A stretch of 64,000 bases of DNA, taken from assembly GCA_030760725.1 (NCBI GenBank), contig JASWHV010000016.1:16793084-16857083 (forward strand), written 5' to 3'. The translations under genes were made by a program, and so were the position numbers. The stretch comes from Neostapfia colusana (taxonomy: Eukaryota > Streptophyta > Magnoliopsida > Poales > Poaceae). Positions 1 to 10,133 of the stretch are shown here, piece by piece. Numbering within the stretch: position 1 is the stretch's first letter; each line of letters starts with the position of its first letter. The notes under the pieces are model-generated. The model made no database searches and was not told the DNA's origin. It saw nothing but the letters and a program-made list of their open reading frames with translations.

Positions 1-1625
1 AAAAGGTGAATTAAAACTGAACAAAAGACATGCAAAATGGAGTGAATTATTGAGACATTTCCTTACATTGTAAAGTACAAGAAAGGGAAGGACCATGTTG
101 TTGTGGATGCTTTATCTAGACGTCATATTTTGTTATCTCAACTTGATGCAAAAGTGCTTGGCTTAGAAAGTATCAAAGACTTGTATGCCACTGATTCATA
201 TTTTTCTGAACCATTTTCTAAGTGTTGTGATGGAAAAGGATGGAAGAAATTTCATATGCATAATGGATTTTTTTTGAGCTAACAAACTTTGCATTCCAGA
301 TTGCTCTCTTCGTCTAATGCTTGTGCAGGAAGCTCACGTTGGAGGCTTGATGGGTCACTTTGGTGCCAAGAAAACAGAGCAAGTGCTGGTCGATCACTTC
401 TTTTGGCCCAAGATAAGAAGAGACGTGGACAGGCATGTTCTATGTTGTGTCACCTGCAACAAAGCTAAGTCGCGTTTGAACCCCCATGGTCTGCATACTC
501 CTCTATCTATTTCTAGTGTTCCGTGGGAAGACATTTCTATGGACTTTGTTCTGGGTCTACCTCGAACAAAGAGGGAGAGATTCAATTTTTGTTGTAGTGG
601 ACAGATTTAGTAAAATGGCTCATTTTATTCCCTGTCAAAAGAGCGATGATGCTTCACATATTTCTGAATTGTTTTTCAAGGAAATTTGTACGACTTCATG
701 GTGTACCACGGATAATTGTTTCAGATCGTGACACCAAGTTAGCTACTTTTGGAAGACCTTGTGGGGAAAACTTGGTACACGACTTCTATTTTTCACAACA
801 TGTCATCCGCAAACAGATGGGAAACCGAAGTGGTGAATCGCATATTATCAACATTGAGTTGTTCTAAAGAAGAACTTGAAACTATGGGAAGAAAGTTTGC
901 CACATGTGGAATTTGCTTACAACAGGGCAGTACACTCAACAACAAATTTTTGTCCATTTGAGATAGTATATGGTTTCAAACCCACTGCTCCTATCGATCT
1001 TCTTTCTTTTCCTTTGCAGGAACGTGAGAGCTTTGATGCAAGCAAGCGTGCTGAATTTGTCAAGAAACTTCATAATCAAGTGCCTGCAAACATAGAGAAA
1101 ATGACATAATTCTATGAGAGGCATACCAACAAGGGTCGCAAGAAAGTGGAATTTGCAATAGGAGATTTGGTTTGCGTGCACTTATGCAAGGAACGATTTC
1201 CTGCACATCGCATGTCCAAATTGCAGCCTCGAGCAGATGGTCCTTTCAAAGTACTTCGAAAGATCAATGACAATGCTTATGGGATTGACCTTCCAAGTAC
1301 ATATGGTGTAAGTACAACATTCAACATCACTGACCTGTCACCTTACTTTGAAGAAGAAGAGTCGAGGATGACTCCTTTTCAAGAGGGGGAGGATGATCTG
1401 GACATCACAGCAAAGGACACACATAAACAATCCTACGAAGGATTGATTACACGACTCGTGCTAAGAAATTTGAATAACAGGTCAATGCTTTCCTATCTAC
1501 ATTATATTTTGATATTAATGAGAATAATATGCTACCTAAGTCGTGTCGTTACGTGAAACTCAGGTTTACACATGAAGGAGCATCATTGGTTGACACGGAA
1601 AAGAACCAGATTAATTCGCACTGTC
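1..1625 (+). pseudogene. pol: Element A: 3' end of a Ty3/gypsy pol (RNase H end, integrase, C-terminal domain)
   Basis: Remnant of a polyprotein that would reverse-transcribe and integrate a retrotransposon. Around 70-132 the translation reads YKKGKDHVVVDALSRRH, the usual end of Ty3/gypsy RNase H. From about 317 the integrase zinc-binding part follows (HV..H...C..C, with CCVTCNKAKSRLNPHG), then the core with MDFVLGLPRTKR, VVVDRFSKMAHFIPC and RLHGVPRIIVSDRDTK. From 876 to about 1450 there is the C-terminal part (PHVEFAYNRAVHSTT, ADGPFKVLRKINDNAY, FNITDLSPYF). The reading frame changes at least four times (near 60, 590, 690 and 860), a TAA interrupts it at 1107-1109, and another frameshift lies near 1510. 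The C-terminus resembles CRM/Reina-type chromoviruses more than the long-LTR elements to the right, but that lineage call is tentative. The 5' part lies left of the window. Confidence 0.85.
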
Positions 1626-1691
1626 TGATCTGAAAACGGGTGCACTGCAGCAGCCTCAACTTCATGTGTAATTCCGTACCGATCTGACATG

Positions 1692-1699
1692 TTCCAGGG
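1692..1699. repeat. Target-site duplication, left copy, of the hAT element
   Basis: TTCCAGGG here is identical to 3319-3326. Joining the two sides with one copy restores continuous LTR sequence of element A. Confidence 0.9.
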
Positions 1700-2053
1700 T
1701 ACGGATGAAAAAGGACGGATATGGACGGATGAAATGGTTTTCCATATCCATATCCATATTAAAAATTTTGGAAACGGATTGGATCGGATATTGTCAGAAA
1801 CGGATATGGTATCGGATATGTTGGATGTATCGGAAACGGATTCATCGGATCGGAAAAATATGAATATCGGACGGAATTCGGATATTTGTTTCGGAAAAAC
1901 AATTCACAAGTAACATATAATTCATACTTCATACATTTAATATAAAGTACATCCACATCAAATTCATATATGGTCGCCGTCGGGGGGGGGGGGCACCGAC
2001 CGCAATTAACGATCAACATATCTAAGAAGGGTTAATTACTGTTCTAGCTATTA

Positions 2054-2129
2054 CTCCCTCCGTTTTGAATTATTTGACGCCATCTAGCTCAAAAATGAAC
2101 TAGCGTCAAATAATTCGAAACGGAGGAAG
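2054..2129. mobile_element. Stowaway-type MITE (Tc1/mariner), 76 bp
   Basis: A short element that is almost all inverted repeat: the left end CTCCCTCCGTTTTGAATTAT pairs with the right end, whose inward reading is CTTCCTCCGTTTCGAATTAT. It is flanked by TA on both sides (2052-2053 and 2130-2131), the Tc1/mariner target duplication. The CTCCCTCCGT terminus is the signature of grass Stowaway elements. It has no coding capacity and would need a transposase supplied in trans. It is nested in the hAT element. Confidence 0.9.
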
Positions 2130-2132
2130 TAT

Positions 2133-2587
2133 CATACACGTGAATGTGATGATCAGTCCATGCGGAAGCGTCCCTAAGTAGACCTCTAAATTTATAGGAA
2201 CAAGGTAATTATTAATGTCTGTCACACATATAATTGGTGGTTATCAATCTTCAAATTTCGGCACTGTACATATTCCAGGGAGTATTTTGATATTGTAGGA
2301 TTGACAGCTCAGCCTGTTTGCAAGCACCTTGACATTCGCAGCGCGTGTCACAATAATTTATGTGCATAATACACATTATAGTATCATGGGTTATCGAATC
2401 GTAAAAACTCTATTTATGTATTTATTTATTTTCATGAACACGTTTTAATAAGAGAATAAAATTACATACGATCGCATCACCAACTCAAGCTAGCACAAGT
2501 TGGTTGACCACAAACATCAGCTACTACAACCAAAAACAAGTAGATGACAATAAGCTAACAGAACATCATAAGTATCTACAATCAACT
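2133..2587. other. AT-rich hAT interior, nothing recognised
   Basis: AT-rich sequence without a credible reading frame or repeat. The part nearest the bHLH fragment (2588-2722) would be the start of the captured intron. Confidence 0.5.
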
Positions 2588-2722
2588 CTAATCAGTTGTC
2601 ACTACTCGTTGCTTTAGGATTAATGCTTCATGATATATAGTAGATACCGAATGAAATATATTGTCTAACAAAAAGGATACCAAATGAAAGGGGGTAAAAT
2701 GGAAAATAGACGGACGGTATAC

Positions 2723-2990
2723 CTGGCAGTGGATGGTGTAGAAGATCTGCTGCCCGGTGACGGAGAAGTTGGCGTCGATGATCTCAGCTCCTTCCTCCTC
2801 CAGCACCGTGACCACCTCGTGAAGCTTGAACGGCCGCTCAACGCTGCTGATCAGCACCACTTCCAGGCTCGAACCGTCGTTGTTCTGTTGCTACACCTCA
2901 ACCACCGGCGCCGCCACGGCCTCATCAGCAGCCGATGTCGCTGGCCTTAGGTCGCTGTCGGCAAGACCACACCGTAGCGCCCGGCGGCGG
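2723..2990 (-). pseudogene. Captured exon fragment of a bHLH transcription factor (C-terminal ACT-like part)
   Basis: On the minus strand the translation reads LEVVLISSVERPFKLHEVV, then a segment with VLEEEGAEIIDANFSV, ending QQIFYTIHCQ. This strongly resembles the C-terminal ACT-like region of plant bHLH proteins of the bHLH36/118/162 type; that is recognition by eye, not a search. The frame extends upstream (to about 2990) through LADSDLRPATSAADEAV, broken by one in-frame TAG at 2891-2893. At the 3' side the codon CAG (2725-2723) is followed at once by GTATAC, a plausible splice donor, so the fragment seems to include an exon end and the start of an intron. The DNA-binding helix is absent. 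It lies entirely inside the hAT element, which fits transduplication of a host gene by the transposon. It is most likely not a functional gene. Confidence 0.75.
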
Positions 2991-3318
2991 CGCAGGCGGG
3001 GGCTGGAGGTTGGACCGTCGGGGCCTCAGCCTTGGGTAGCGTGGCGGTGCCTGTGGACTGGGCCTGCTGCGGCCTGCGGGCCTTCAATTTGTTGGGTCGG
3101 ATATATCTCGGATATTATTCGGATATATCCGACCCAATATGGATATCCGACAAAACGGACGGATTTTGACGAAAACCATATCCGATCCGATATCCGATTT
3201 ACAATATCCGAATCCATATCCGTATCTGAAAAAAATACGACCAAAATGGATATGGATCGGATATCTTCGAAAACGGTTGCGGACGGATCGGAAAATATCC
3301 GATCCGTTTTCATCCCTA

Positions 3319-3326
3319 TTCCAGGG
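3319..3326. repeat. Target-site duplication, right copy, of the hAT element
   Basis: TTCCAGGG, identical to 1692-1699, directly after the right terminal inverted repeat that ends CATCCCTA. Confidence 0.9.
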
Positions 3327-3555
3327 GGCATAATACACATGGTGTGAAATCTTATCAAGTCTACTTTCCAACGTAACAAACTGTGCGTCGTTTGGAGTTC
3401 CCAAGCTGGAGTTATGGCCAAATTACTAAAGACTGCGCAGAAGCCAAGCAGACGTGCAAGGACCAAAGACTACTTCGTGAATTGCTCACTAGCTGGCCCT
3501 CCACTTCAAAACGTGGTGACTTCAGTTCACACCTAGCTAGGAGGGCTGTTCCTAG

Positions 3556-3563
3556 TATAAATA
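3556..3563 (+). promoter_or_regulatory. TATA box of LTR A
   Basis: TATAAATA in a CCTAG-TATAAATA-AAACCC context, in the right orientation and position to drive the LTR transcript. Confidence 0.55.
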
Positions 3564-3733
3564 AAACCCTTGTGCTCCTGGAAAAACAACCATTGATCAT
3601 TTGATAAATAATATAATTCTGAATGTCTTGCACACCTTTGTTCTTCTTGGTTCTTAATGGACTTGTGAAGTGATCCCCCAGGGGTCCCCAAATTCATGCT
3701 CTAGATGTCCAGACCTTTTGTGTGGATTATTTT

Positions 3734-3955
3734 CTGGTTTGTGGTTCTGTGGTCGTTCGGAGATCGAGTCGAAATCCTCAATGTTTCTGTGCCTCTCTCC
3801 CCGTCGCTTGGTCGCAACCAACCTTGGCTGATATAAAGCTAGTTATCTCGGATTGTGATTCTGTGGTCATTCGGAGATCGAGTCGATGTTCTCGGTGCCT
3901 CTCTCCTCGTCACTTGGTCGCATCCAACCTTGGCGGGTATAAAGCTAGTTACCCT
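3734..3955 (+). repeat. Two-copy tandem duplication (about 105-115 bp) in LTR A
   Basis: Copy 1 (3734-3849) and copy 2 (3850-3955) share TTCGGAGATCGAGTCGA, GTGCCTCTCTCC, CTTGGTCGCA and TATAAAGCTAGTTA. They have diverged by substitutions and a short deletion in copy 2. The duplication lies downstream of the TATA box, so in the transcribed part of the LTR. Confidence 0.7.
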
Positions 3956-4065
3956 GCTGTTTTCAGCTAGTTACTATTGTTCGTTCCACTGTCCGATCTT
4001 TCCATTTGCCTTTCGCTGTACCTACTTCCGTGAAGATCAGGCCACCCCCGGGTTTCACTCTATCA

Positions 4066-4823
4066 AGCTGGTAAACCAAATCCTAGAAGACATGTTACGG
4101 GCTTGTGCTATCAACCACGGTAAGAAATGGGATGAACAATTACCGTTAGCCGAGTTCTCGTACAATAATGGTTACCAGGACAGCATTAAGATGGCGCCCT
4201 ACGAGGCCCATTACGGGAGAAAATATCACACACCACTGAATTGGTGTGATTCCGGCGAAAGGGTCACATTCAAGATCGATCTTGTCAACAATGCGGAGGA
4301 GAAAGTTTTACTTATTCAAGTGAACTTGAAAGCCTCTCAATCCTGATAAAAACTATATGCGGGCCACAGAAGACGCTCTCTACAATTTAAGGTCGGGGAT
4401 CACATTTATCTACGTGTGTCTGCGATGAAGGGTGCAAACAGATTCGGGGTCAGAGGAAAGTTGGCACCCCGATTCATCGGTCCATTCAAGGTTTTGGAAA
4501 GATGTGGATCCGTTGCATACCGGATGGAATTAACAGAGACACTCTCTGGTGTGCACGACATCTTCCACATTTCTCAGCTGAGGAAGTGCCTCAAGTTTTC
4601 AACCACCGTTCAGCTGAGGGATATCGAGGAACTGAAACCGGATCTCACGTATCAGGAAGAACCAGTTCAGATCATCGACGAAAAGGCCCGAACCACACAC
4701 AACCGAATGTTGTGGTTCTATAAAGTTTTATGGAGTAATCACTTCGAGGATGAAGCGACATGGGAGAGCGAAGGATTTCTTCGTGTCAACTATCCAGAAT
4801 TTTTAACGTCGCACATCCAGTAA
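4066..4823 (+). pseudogene. pol: Element B: integrase C-terminus and chromodomain
   Basis: Homology to long-LTR chromovirus pol begins abruptly near 4066, inside the integrase core just before the catalytic glutamate region (VNQILEDMLRACAINHG). It continues through LPLAEFSYNNGYQ, MAPYEAHYGRKYHTPLNWC and FIGPFKVLERCGSVAYRM. It ends with the HDIFHISQLRKCLK segment and a chromodomain (VQIIDEKARTTHNRMLWFYK, then WSNHFEDEATWESE), which in this family is thought to steer integration to modified histones. One frame runs throughout, interrupted by adjacent stops TGA-TAA at 4344-4349 where relatives have Arg-Gln, both explicable by C-to-T changes. The upstream part is missing. Either element A inserted into B or an older rearrangement cut it. 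Confidence 0.85.
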
Positions 4824-4860
4824 TTTTTCCACTATCCTCTCTCTCATTTTTTCACATTAT

Positions 4861-4895
4861 AATCTCGGGACGAGATTCTTTTAAAGGGGGAGGAA
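4861..4895 (+). promoter_or_regulatory. Hairpin and polypurine tract of element B
   Basis: The 17-nt palindrome AATCTCGGGACGAGATT (4861-4877) is followed by the purine run AAAGGGGGAGGAA (4883-4895), directly before the LTR's TG. The purine run is the expected plus-strand DNA primer. The hairpin recurs at the same place in C, D, E and H. Confidence 0.85.
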
Positions 4896-6186
4896 TGTAA
4901 GGGCCCATGTTTTTCACTTGCTAAACGTGTTCATCAACCCACACACCTCAGCTTATTTGTGGTAATTACATGAACACATGTGAAGAGCAAGTAACCACCA
5001 TCGATCGATAATTAGAAGAACTCATAAAATGAAAGAGTGATATTTCCCACATGAATCCCATAAGTGTTGAGCACATGATTAACTACTAAGATTTGTTAGG
5101 AATGCTCAGGCCAAATTTCATGCAAATCCAAGCCTCTTTGAGGTACTTTTGGATACAATCATTAAGAGGCTAGTTTGAACTTCACTTCAAATTCAAACTC
5201 CTTTCATCACATGAATTCAAAAGATGAATTCATATTCATACTCAGCACATTTTTATGAGCTCATCCACCAATTGTCATTCCATTTGGAGTTGATCTTGAC
5301 ATGAGCTATTTTGAGCAAATTCAAACCAAATTTGAATTTCAGCTTCACAATTTCTGCAAAGTCATTCAAACGATATCACACTTTGAATCGTTCAAATTCA
5401 GAGGACCAAAAATGTGGTTTGATCAACTTACAGTGGGTAGGGTGGTCACAATATTCAGAGCAGTAGGAATTTAATTTGTGAGGACAGATTTGGACAGGTG
5501 AGGCCCTCCTGTCAGCCACCCGTTTGCTCTAAGCCGACTGAGCTCGGTTGCTCTGTTCAGGCCGACGCTACGCGCGCAACCGAGCTGAAACCGGCGCCAA
5601 CTCCTGCTCGACGATTTTTACAGCCAAGCGGCACCACCAGCTCCTTATCCTCGCGCCCGGCTCCTCTCCGAGCCATTTCACCGCTCACTGCTCACGTTGC
5701 TTCGCTCTCGCGCGAAAGAACAGCACCACACAGTCGCTTCTCTACTCCACCGGCGATCAACCCACTCCGGTGCTTGTGACGCCTGGCCGAGCAGCTCAGA
5801 AGCTTCGCTGACCTTCCTCGACATCCTCAACCCGTTGCCAGCTCGTGATCAGCTTCCTCCGACCAGCACCGAGCTTCTTCTTCTTCCTCGGTTCAACCCG
5901 AGCCGCCGCCACAAGAACGTGTCATCTGGCTGCCACAGTCCTGCTTTCCTCGAGCTGTAAACGTGGAAAAGGTTTGCTTAGGTCTTCTCCTTCTTCACCA
6001 CAATCTCCAGCCGCATGCCATGGGTTGTGCTCGCCGGAATTTCAATTCTTTGCGTCGGCATGCCATACGGACCGCCGGCTAACTATCCAAAATTTGTGCT
6101 ACACGTCGCACCACTCATCACCAAACTTAGCAAACTACTTTTAGAGGTCTGTGCAAGTTCATAGGATCGAAAACCTCGGAGAACCA
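4896..6186 (+). repeat. Element B 3' LTR, first part
   Basis: It starts TGTAAGGGCCCATG immediately after the polypurine tract. It is split at 6186/6187 by element C and resumes at 19251. The order of conserved blocks parallels the LTRs of C, D and E, so B belongs to the same long-LTR chromovirus group. Short open frames in the GC-rich stretch (5500-6144) show no protein similarity and are not genes. Confidence 0.8.
6182..6186. repeat. Target-site duplication of element C, left copy
   Basis: AACCA, identical to 19246-19250. Confidence 0.9.
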
Positions 6187-8398
6187 TGTGAAATCCCAAA
6201 ACTCAAGCAAGTGGAGCTACAAGTCACACCGAGAAAATGAGAGGGAATTTAAACTTTTGAATTTAACGGTGTGAGCTCCAAGTCTAAACTTGAAGTTGCA
6301 AAAATTCCCGAACACGGAGATCTAAAGTTATCATTTGGTTCTCCACACATCCAATAATAGCCCGGCAAATTTTCAGAGCATTTGAAAAGGATTTTCTATT
6401 TGTTGGAATTTAAACGGGAGAAAATTCAAATTTGAATTTAAATCTCAGTTTGAAATTCCGCCTTCACCGAAATTCAAAATTGAGTGCACCGTTGTGTTGC
6501 TCACATTTCTTTTGGCCTACCCTCCGAGTTTGATCAAATTTGGAGCTCGTTGGCTATTTTAAACAGAAATTGGGGAATAAGGGGGAGAGGTGGACCCCAT
6601 CTGTCAGCTACACAGGGAGTGAACCGACTCTGTCTTTCCTCCCCCGCTCCAGCTCCCGACAGCACACCTGCAGGGACTTCGGGGACAAGTTTTGGGCGCC
6701 ACCTCCTGCTTTTCTTGCTTCTCTACTTGGTCTGATCTTTCCCACAGCGAGTGCAACAAAGCTTCTTCGCTTCCTCCTCGGTCTGCTGCGCTCCCGTGAG
6801 TTTTGCTCCCGAGAACAACACAGCAGCCGCTCTGTTCTTCTCCCTGTCACACAGCCACCACCAGAGCCCGATTTCCCGAGCCCCCAACCGCAAAGAGCTG
6901 CGCCCAAGAGTGCTCTAGCTGGCCAGCAACGTTCCCCCACAGCCCCGAGCTCGTTAGCACCGGAAATCAGCAAAGAATCTGCAGCTCTCGGGTAAACGCT
7001 GAAAAACCGGAACTAATCACCGTGGGCAGCCCAAACCAGAAGTGATCACGCCCAAGCAAGCCACCCCATCGGTGCACCTACAGGCCTAGTTGCTCACCTC
7101 CAAAGCTCAGCCCTAGCCATTGATCACAGAGGGAGAATTTCAAGTTTTTCTCCCGGGCAGCCGAAACTGACCTTGAGGTAAGGAATTGCAAAATTCGTCC
7201 TCAATTTGTGTTGGTTTTGTTTCAAACTCCGCACACAAGTTCTTAACTGCCTAGCACACCTCCTCCATCGATTTTATACCGAGAAATTGAGTGTAGAGCG
7301 AGGAATTCGAGTTCTTTTCGAGAGTATACCGCTGGACCATATCGGGCGCACGGTGCCGATAGGTTTGGCGCTCTCCCCGGCTTGTTTAGACCTTAGGTCG
7401 GTCTTCTACACGATTCTATGGTGCTTTAGAGCCCAAGAACCGACCATTTGGTGGAGAATTCACCGTGCACGACCTCGCCGGAGCCCTAGGGTTTGCTGTT
7501 GCCGGTGCGCCCTATTTTCCGGCGAGTTTCAGCCGCCGGCGACCTCACCAACGTGTTCAGCATGGGGAAAAATGGGGGAGGCGGCCAGCAGGGGGTCGGA
7601 GGTGGCTGGGAAGTGCCTTTCCGGCGACCTCGCCGGAGGGAGCCGCCGCTGCTCTGTTTGGCGCGAGGCTGGAGATTAGGGATGATGAGTGGGACCCACT
7701 GTCGGCATTTAAACATTTTCCAGATTTTCCCAATTCAGTTCAAAACTTTGGAGAGCCATAACTTTGTGTAGGAGTGTCCAAAAATTGTGAAACAAATTTT
7801 GTTGATTCCTCTCAAAGAGTACTATCCAGGGATGCATCCCAATGTTTATGAAAATCCCTGGATTTGGCTCATTATTCATGTAAGGAAAATCTTGTATGAA
7901 TTTTTACAGGAGTTCTGTTAATTTGAAAATTTCCAAATTTGGGCAGGACATTCTTCCAATAATCTTTGAGCTCCAGTAAACTTTTCAAAGGAATTGGACT
8001 CCATTTGCTTGGCCAAAGGGTGTTTGAATCCTCTATGTCTCTGAAAAAAGGGAAAAATAAACAGAGACATTTTCAGACTTTTAACCAAGTTTGGAAAATT
8101 CATATCTCTGTGTAGGAAGCTCCAAAAATGGTGAAACCAAGTCCTATGGACTCATGAGACTCTCAAGTTTCTGAAAAACCAAATTTGGAGCATGACAAGA
8201 CACTATAATTGCCATAGGATTTCAGAGAATCCAAATAGTAAGAAAATTCCCTAGGCCACATCTTCCATCAACTTTGTCTGAAATTTTGCAAGCCATACCT
8301 ATGTATGATCTATGGTCCACTAAAAATGTTTCAGAGCAAATTGAGATCATCTTCTCCAGTTTTCCGCTGGTTCTTTCCACTACCTTTCTTATGTCCAT

Positions 8399-8406
8399 TA
8401 TAAATA
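8399..8406 (+). promoter_or_regulatory. TATA box of the element C 5' LTR
   Basis: TATAAATA in the context CCATTATAAATAGATC, conserved in the 3' LTR at 17520-17527. If used, U3 is about 2.2 kb and the transcript starts near 8430. Confidence 0.6.
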
Positions 8407-8901
8407 GATCTTTGCATTTTCTTCAACAAACATCCACTACCCACCTAAAGATATCCTCTGTTTTTGTCCATAACAGAGATTTTCACTCACCTTAGAGTTG
8501 GTCTAAACCATTCTTATTTCCTAAAACACTTTTGATTTATGATGTCTTAACTTGCAACATAAAACTGTGCATATTCACATCGGTAGGGAAAACGACGAAG
8601 GAGCTCGACGAGGAACTTGAATCGGAGCAGCAAGTTGAGGCTTAACTCATCGCCAAGCTACTGACTTAAAAGTAGAACTAAACCTGCAGCAACATAAGGC
8701 AAGCCCCGGTTTGCATTTAACAACTTTTCAGTTATATTTTGCTTTGTATCACTTTTATGGGTATAGTATGTATTGTGCATTAGGCCAAGGTGATTGATAC
8801 TCCAAATGCATGACCCACAAACCCTTGGAGTTAAAGGGTAGAATAGGTTACCTTCGTGTAGCTTCGGCTAGGCTTAAGTTGTATAGGATCCGGTACAAGT
8901 C

Positions 8902-8920
8902 GGGTAGTTGAAAGCTACTC
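8902..8920 (+). other. Conserved LTR hairpin, 5' LTR of C
   Basis: GGGTAGTTGAAAGCTACTC followed by GCGAG. A GTAG/CTAC stem is kept although the flanks differ from the versions in B, D and E. It lies in the transcribed part of the LTR if the 8399 TATA box is used. Confidence 0.5.
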
Positions 8921-10121
8921 GCGAGTTTAGGATGTTGGTTCAGCGGGGTATGATTCTAGAGAATGCAATTTCTGGAATGGAAAATGAGACCGAGCATAGA
9001 GTAGGAGCAGAAGGACGTTGGGCCTGTGTGGCTGTAGCTCTGTTTGTGTCAGTTAAGGACCGATGCGTATGCCGCCCTGCTGAGCAAGTTTGAACAGTAC
9101 TGGATGCGTATCAGATATATGGGACCCGATAAACCGATGTAACTCGGGTACTCTCGTGTCAAAACTTATACGGCCGTCCTTTGGGGGTTGGTGTCAGAGG
9201 TGTAAACCCGCTAGAGGAGTAACTTCGATGTGTTCCGGGTAGTGGCCCTTCTGATGGGTCGGCGGAACTGGTTCGGCATTGGAGTGACAGGTGAAAGGTT
9301 GCTGCATACAACGTAAGAAAGAGCTCGCGTGAGTGTTTCGAGGTGGGTGTATGTGTCGTGTATTCCGGGTGTGTCCTGATTGCAATCACCGTCCCTCGCG
9401 GTTATATGAGTACCACTTGTTCACTGCGTTGTGACGTAGTAACAACTTCCAGATGAAGTGAAATGAATCATTGCTGTCGTGAAATTCTTAAGTTTATTGT
9501 ATTGCAAACCATGTATGTTATAGTGTAGAGATCACTAAGTTTATCTTCCACTTTGGGCATCACCACATCGGAGGAAAGCTTTTCTTGTTTGATTGTGGAC
9601 TTCCAATGTGAGGGTTGCCTAAGGCATAATAATCTTCTGCTATAAACCTGAAAGTAAGGATCAACATTTAGGCGTGTCGTTGTTGCATCATATTTTTCCT
9701 ATGTTAGTAATCCCTGCATGTAGAGTTTCATGGTTAGGAGTGTAGGTTAAGTCTTGCTGAGCTATCGTGCTCACGGTTGCATTATTAGTGTTTTGCAGGT
9801 TATAAAATTTGCTATGAAGACGGTGAGCCATCAGAGACTCACCGGAGACCCTGTCGCTGCACTCATCTTTGTGAAAGCTAGTAAGAAGTGTATGCGGGTT
9901 GGACGTCTTCTCTTTTGCATAGTTAGGACCGAGAGTAGGTGTGTGTATATTCCGCTGCATGTACCTTCGTGCTACATTATTTTGTAAATGACACTATCTT
10001 GAGAAATAAAATACTTTGTACTTTATGGTTCTTTTCGTGTTTGCTGTTGGGTGCCACATCGCACGGCACCACCCAATGTGTATCCTAGAGTGTGGATCCT
10101 GGAAGGGGTTCCCCACAGGCA

Positions 10122-10133
10122 TGGTATCAGAGC
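10122..10133 (+). promoter_or_regulatory. Primer binding site of element C (tRNA-Met type)
   Basis: TGGTATCAGAGC four bases after the LTR end; this is the usual plant Ty3/gypsy and Ty1/copia site complementary to the 3' end of initiator tRNA-Met. Confidence 0.9.

Larger units (their letters stand above)
1700..3318. mobile_element. Non-autonomous hAT (Ac/Ds-like) DNA transposon carrying a gene fragment
   Basis: A 1,619-bp element bounded by an exact 8-bp direct repeat TTCCAGGG, the length hAT transposases make. The ends are imperfect inverted repeats: the left begins TACGGATGAAAAAGGA and the right, read inward, begins TAGGGATGAAAACGGA. This matches the TAGGGATGAAA-type ends of the Ac/Ds group. 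About 200 bp inside each end is packed with variants of GGATATCCG/CGGATATGG, the subterminal repeats typical of hAT elements. I found no transposase reading frame. The interior holds a Stowaway MITE (2054-2129), a G12 run (1982-1993) and an exon fragment of a bHLH gene (2723-2990, minus strand). Confidence 0.9.
1626..4065 (+). repeat. Probable 3' LTR of element A, split by a hAT insertion
   Basis: The LTR appears to begin with TG at 1626, overlapping the last codons of the pol frame. It carries a good TATA box at 3556 and ends in a CA near 4065, where integrase sequence of element B starts abruptly. Removing the hAT (1700-3318) and one copy of its 8-bp target duplication leaves an LTR of about 0.8 kb. 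There is no second LTR in the window, so both ends are inferred from TG/CA, position and the sudden change of homology. Confidence 0.55.
6187..10117 (+). repeat. Element C 5' LTR
   Basis: 3,931 bp, TG...CA. It contains a TATA box at 8399 and a conserved hairpin at 8902. The GC-rich blocks at 6600-7050 and 7440-7690 give short open frames on both strands that are repeated in the 3' LTR. They show no domain and should not be called genes. Confidence 0.92.

Noticed and set aside
1982..1993. G12 run as a G-quadruplex or regulatory signal.
   Set aside because: A single homopolymer in a decayed hAT interior with no conserved context.
2588..2860. A 90-residue complete bHLH-like gene starting at Met 2860.
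   Set aside because: The coding similarity extends upstream of that Met and stops at a splice donor at 2723; the codons beyond are intron.
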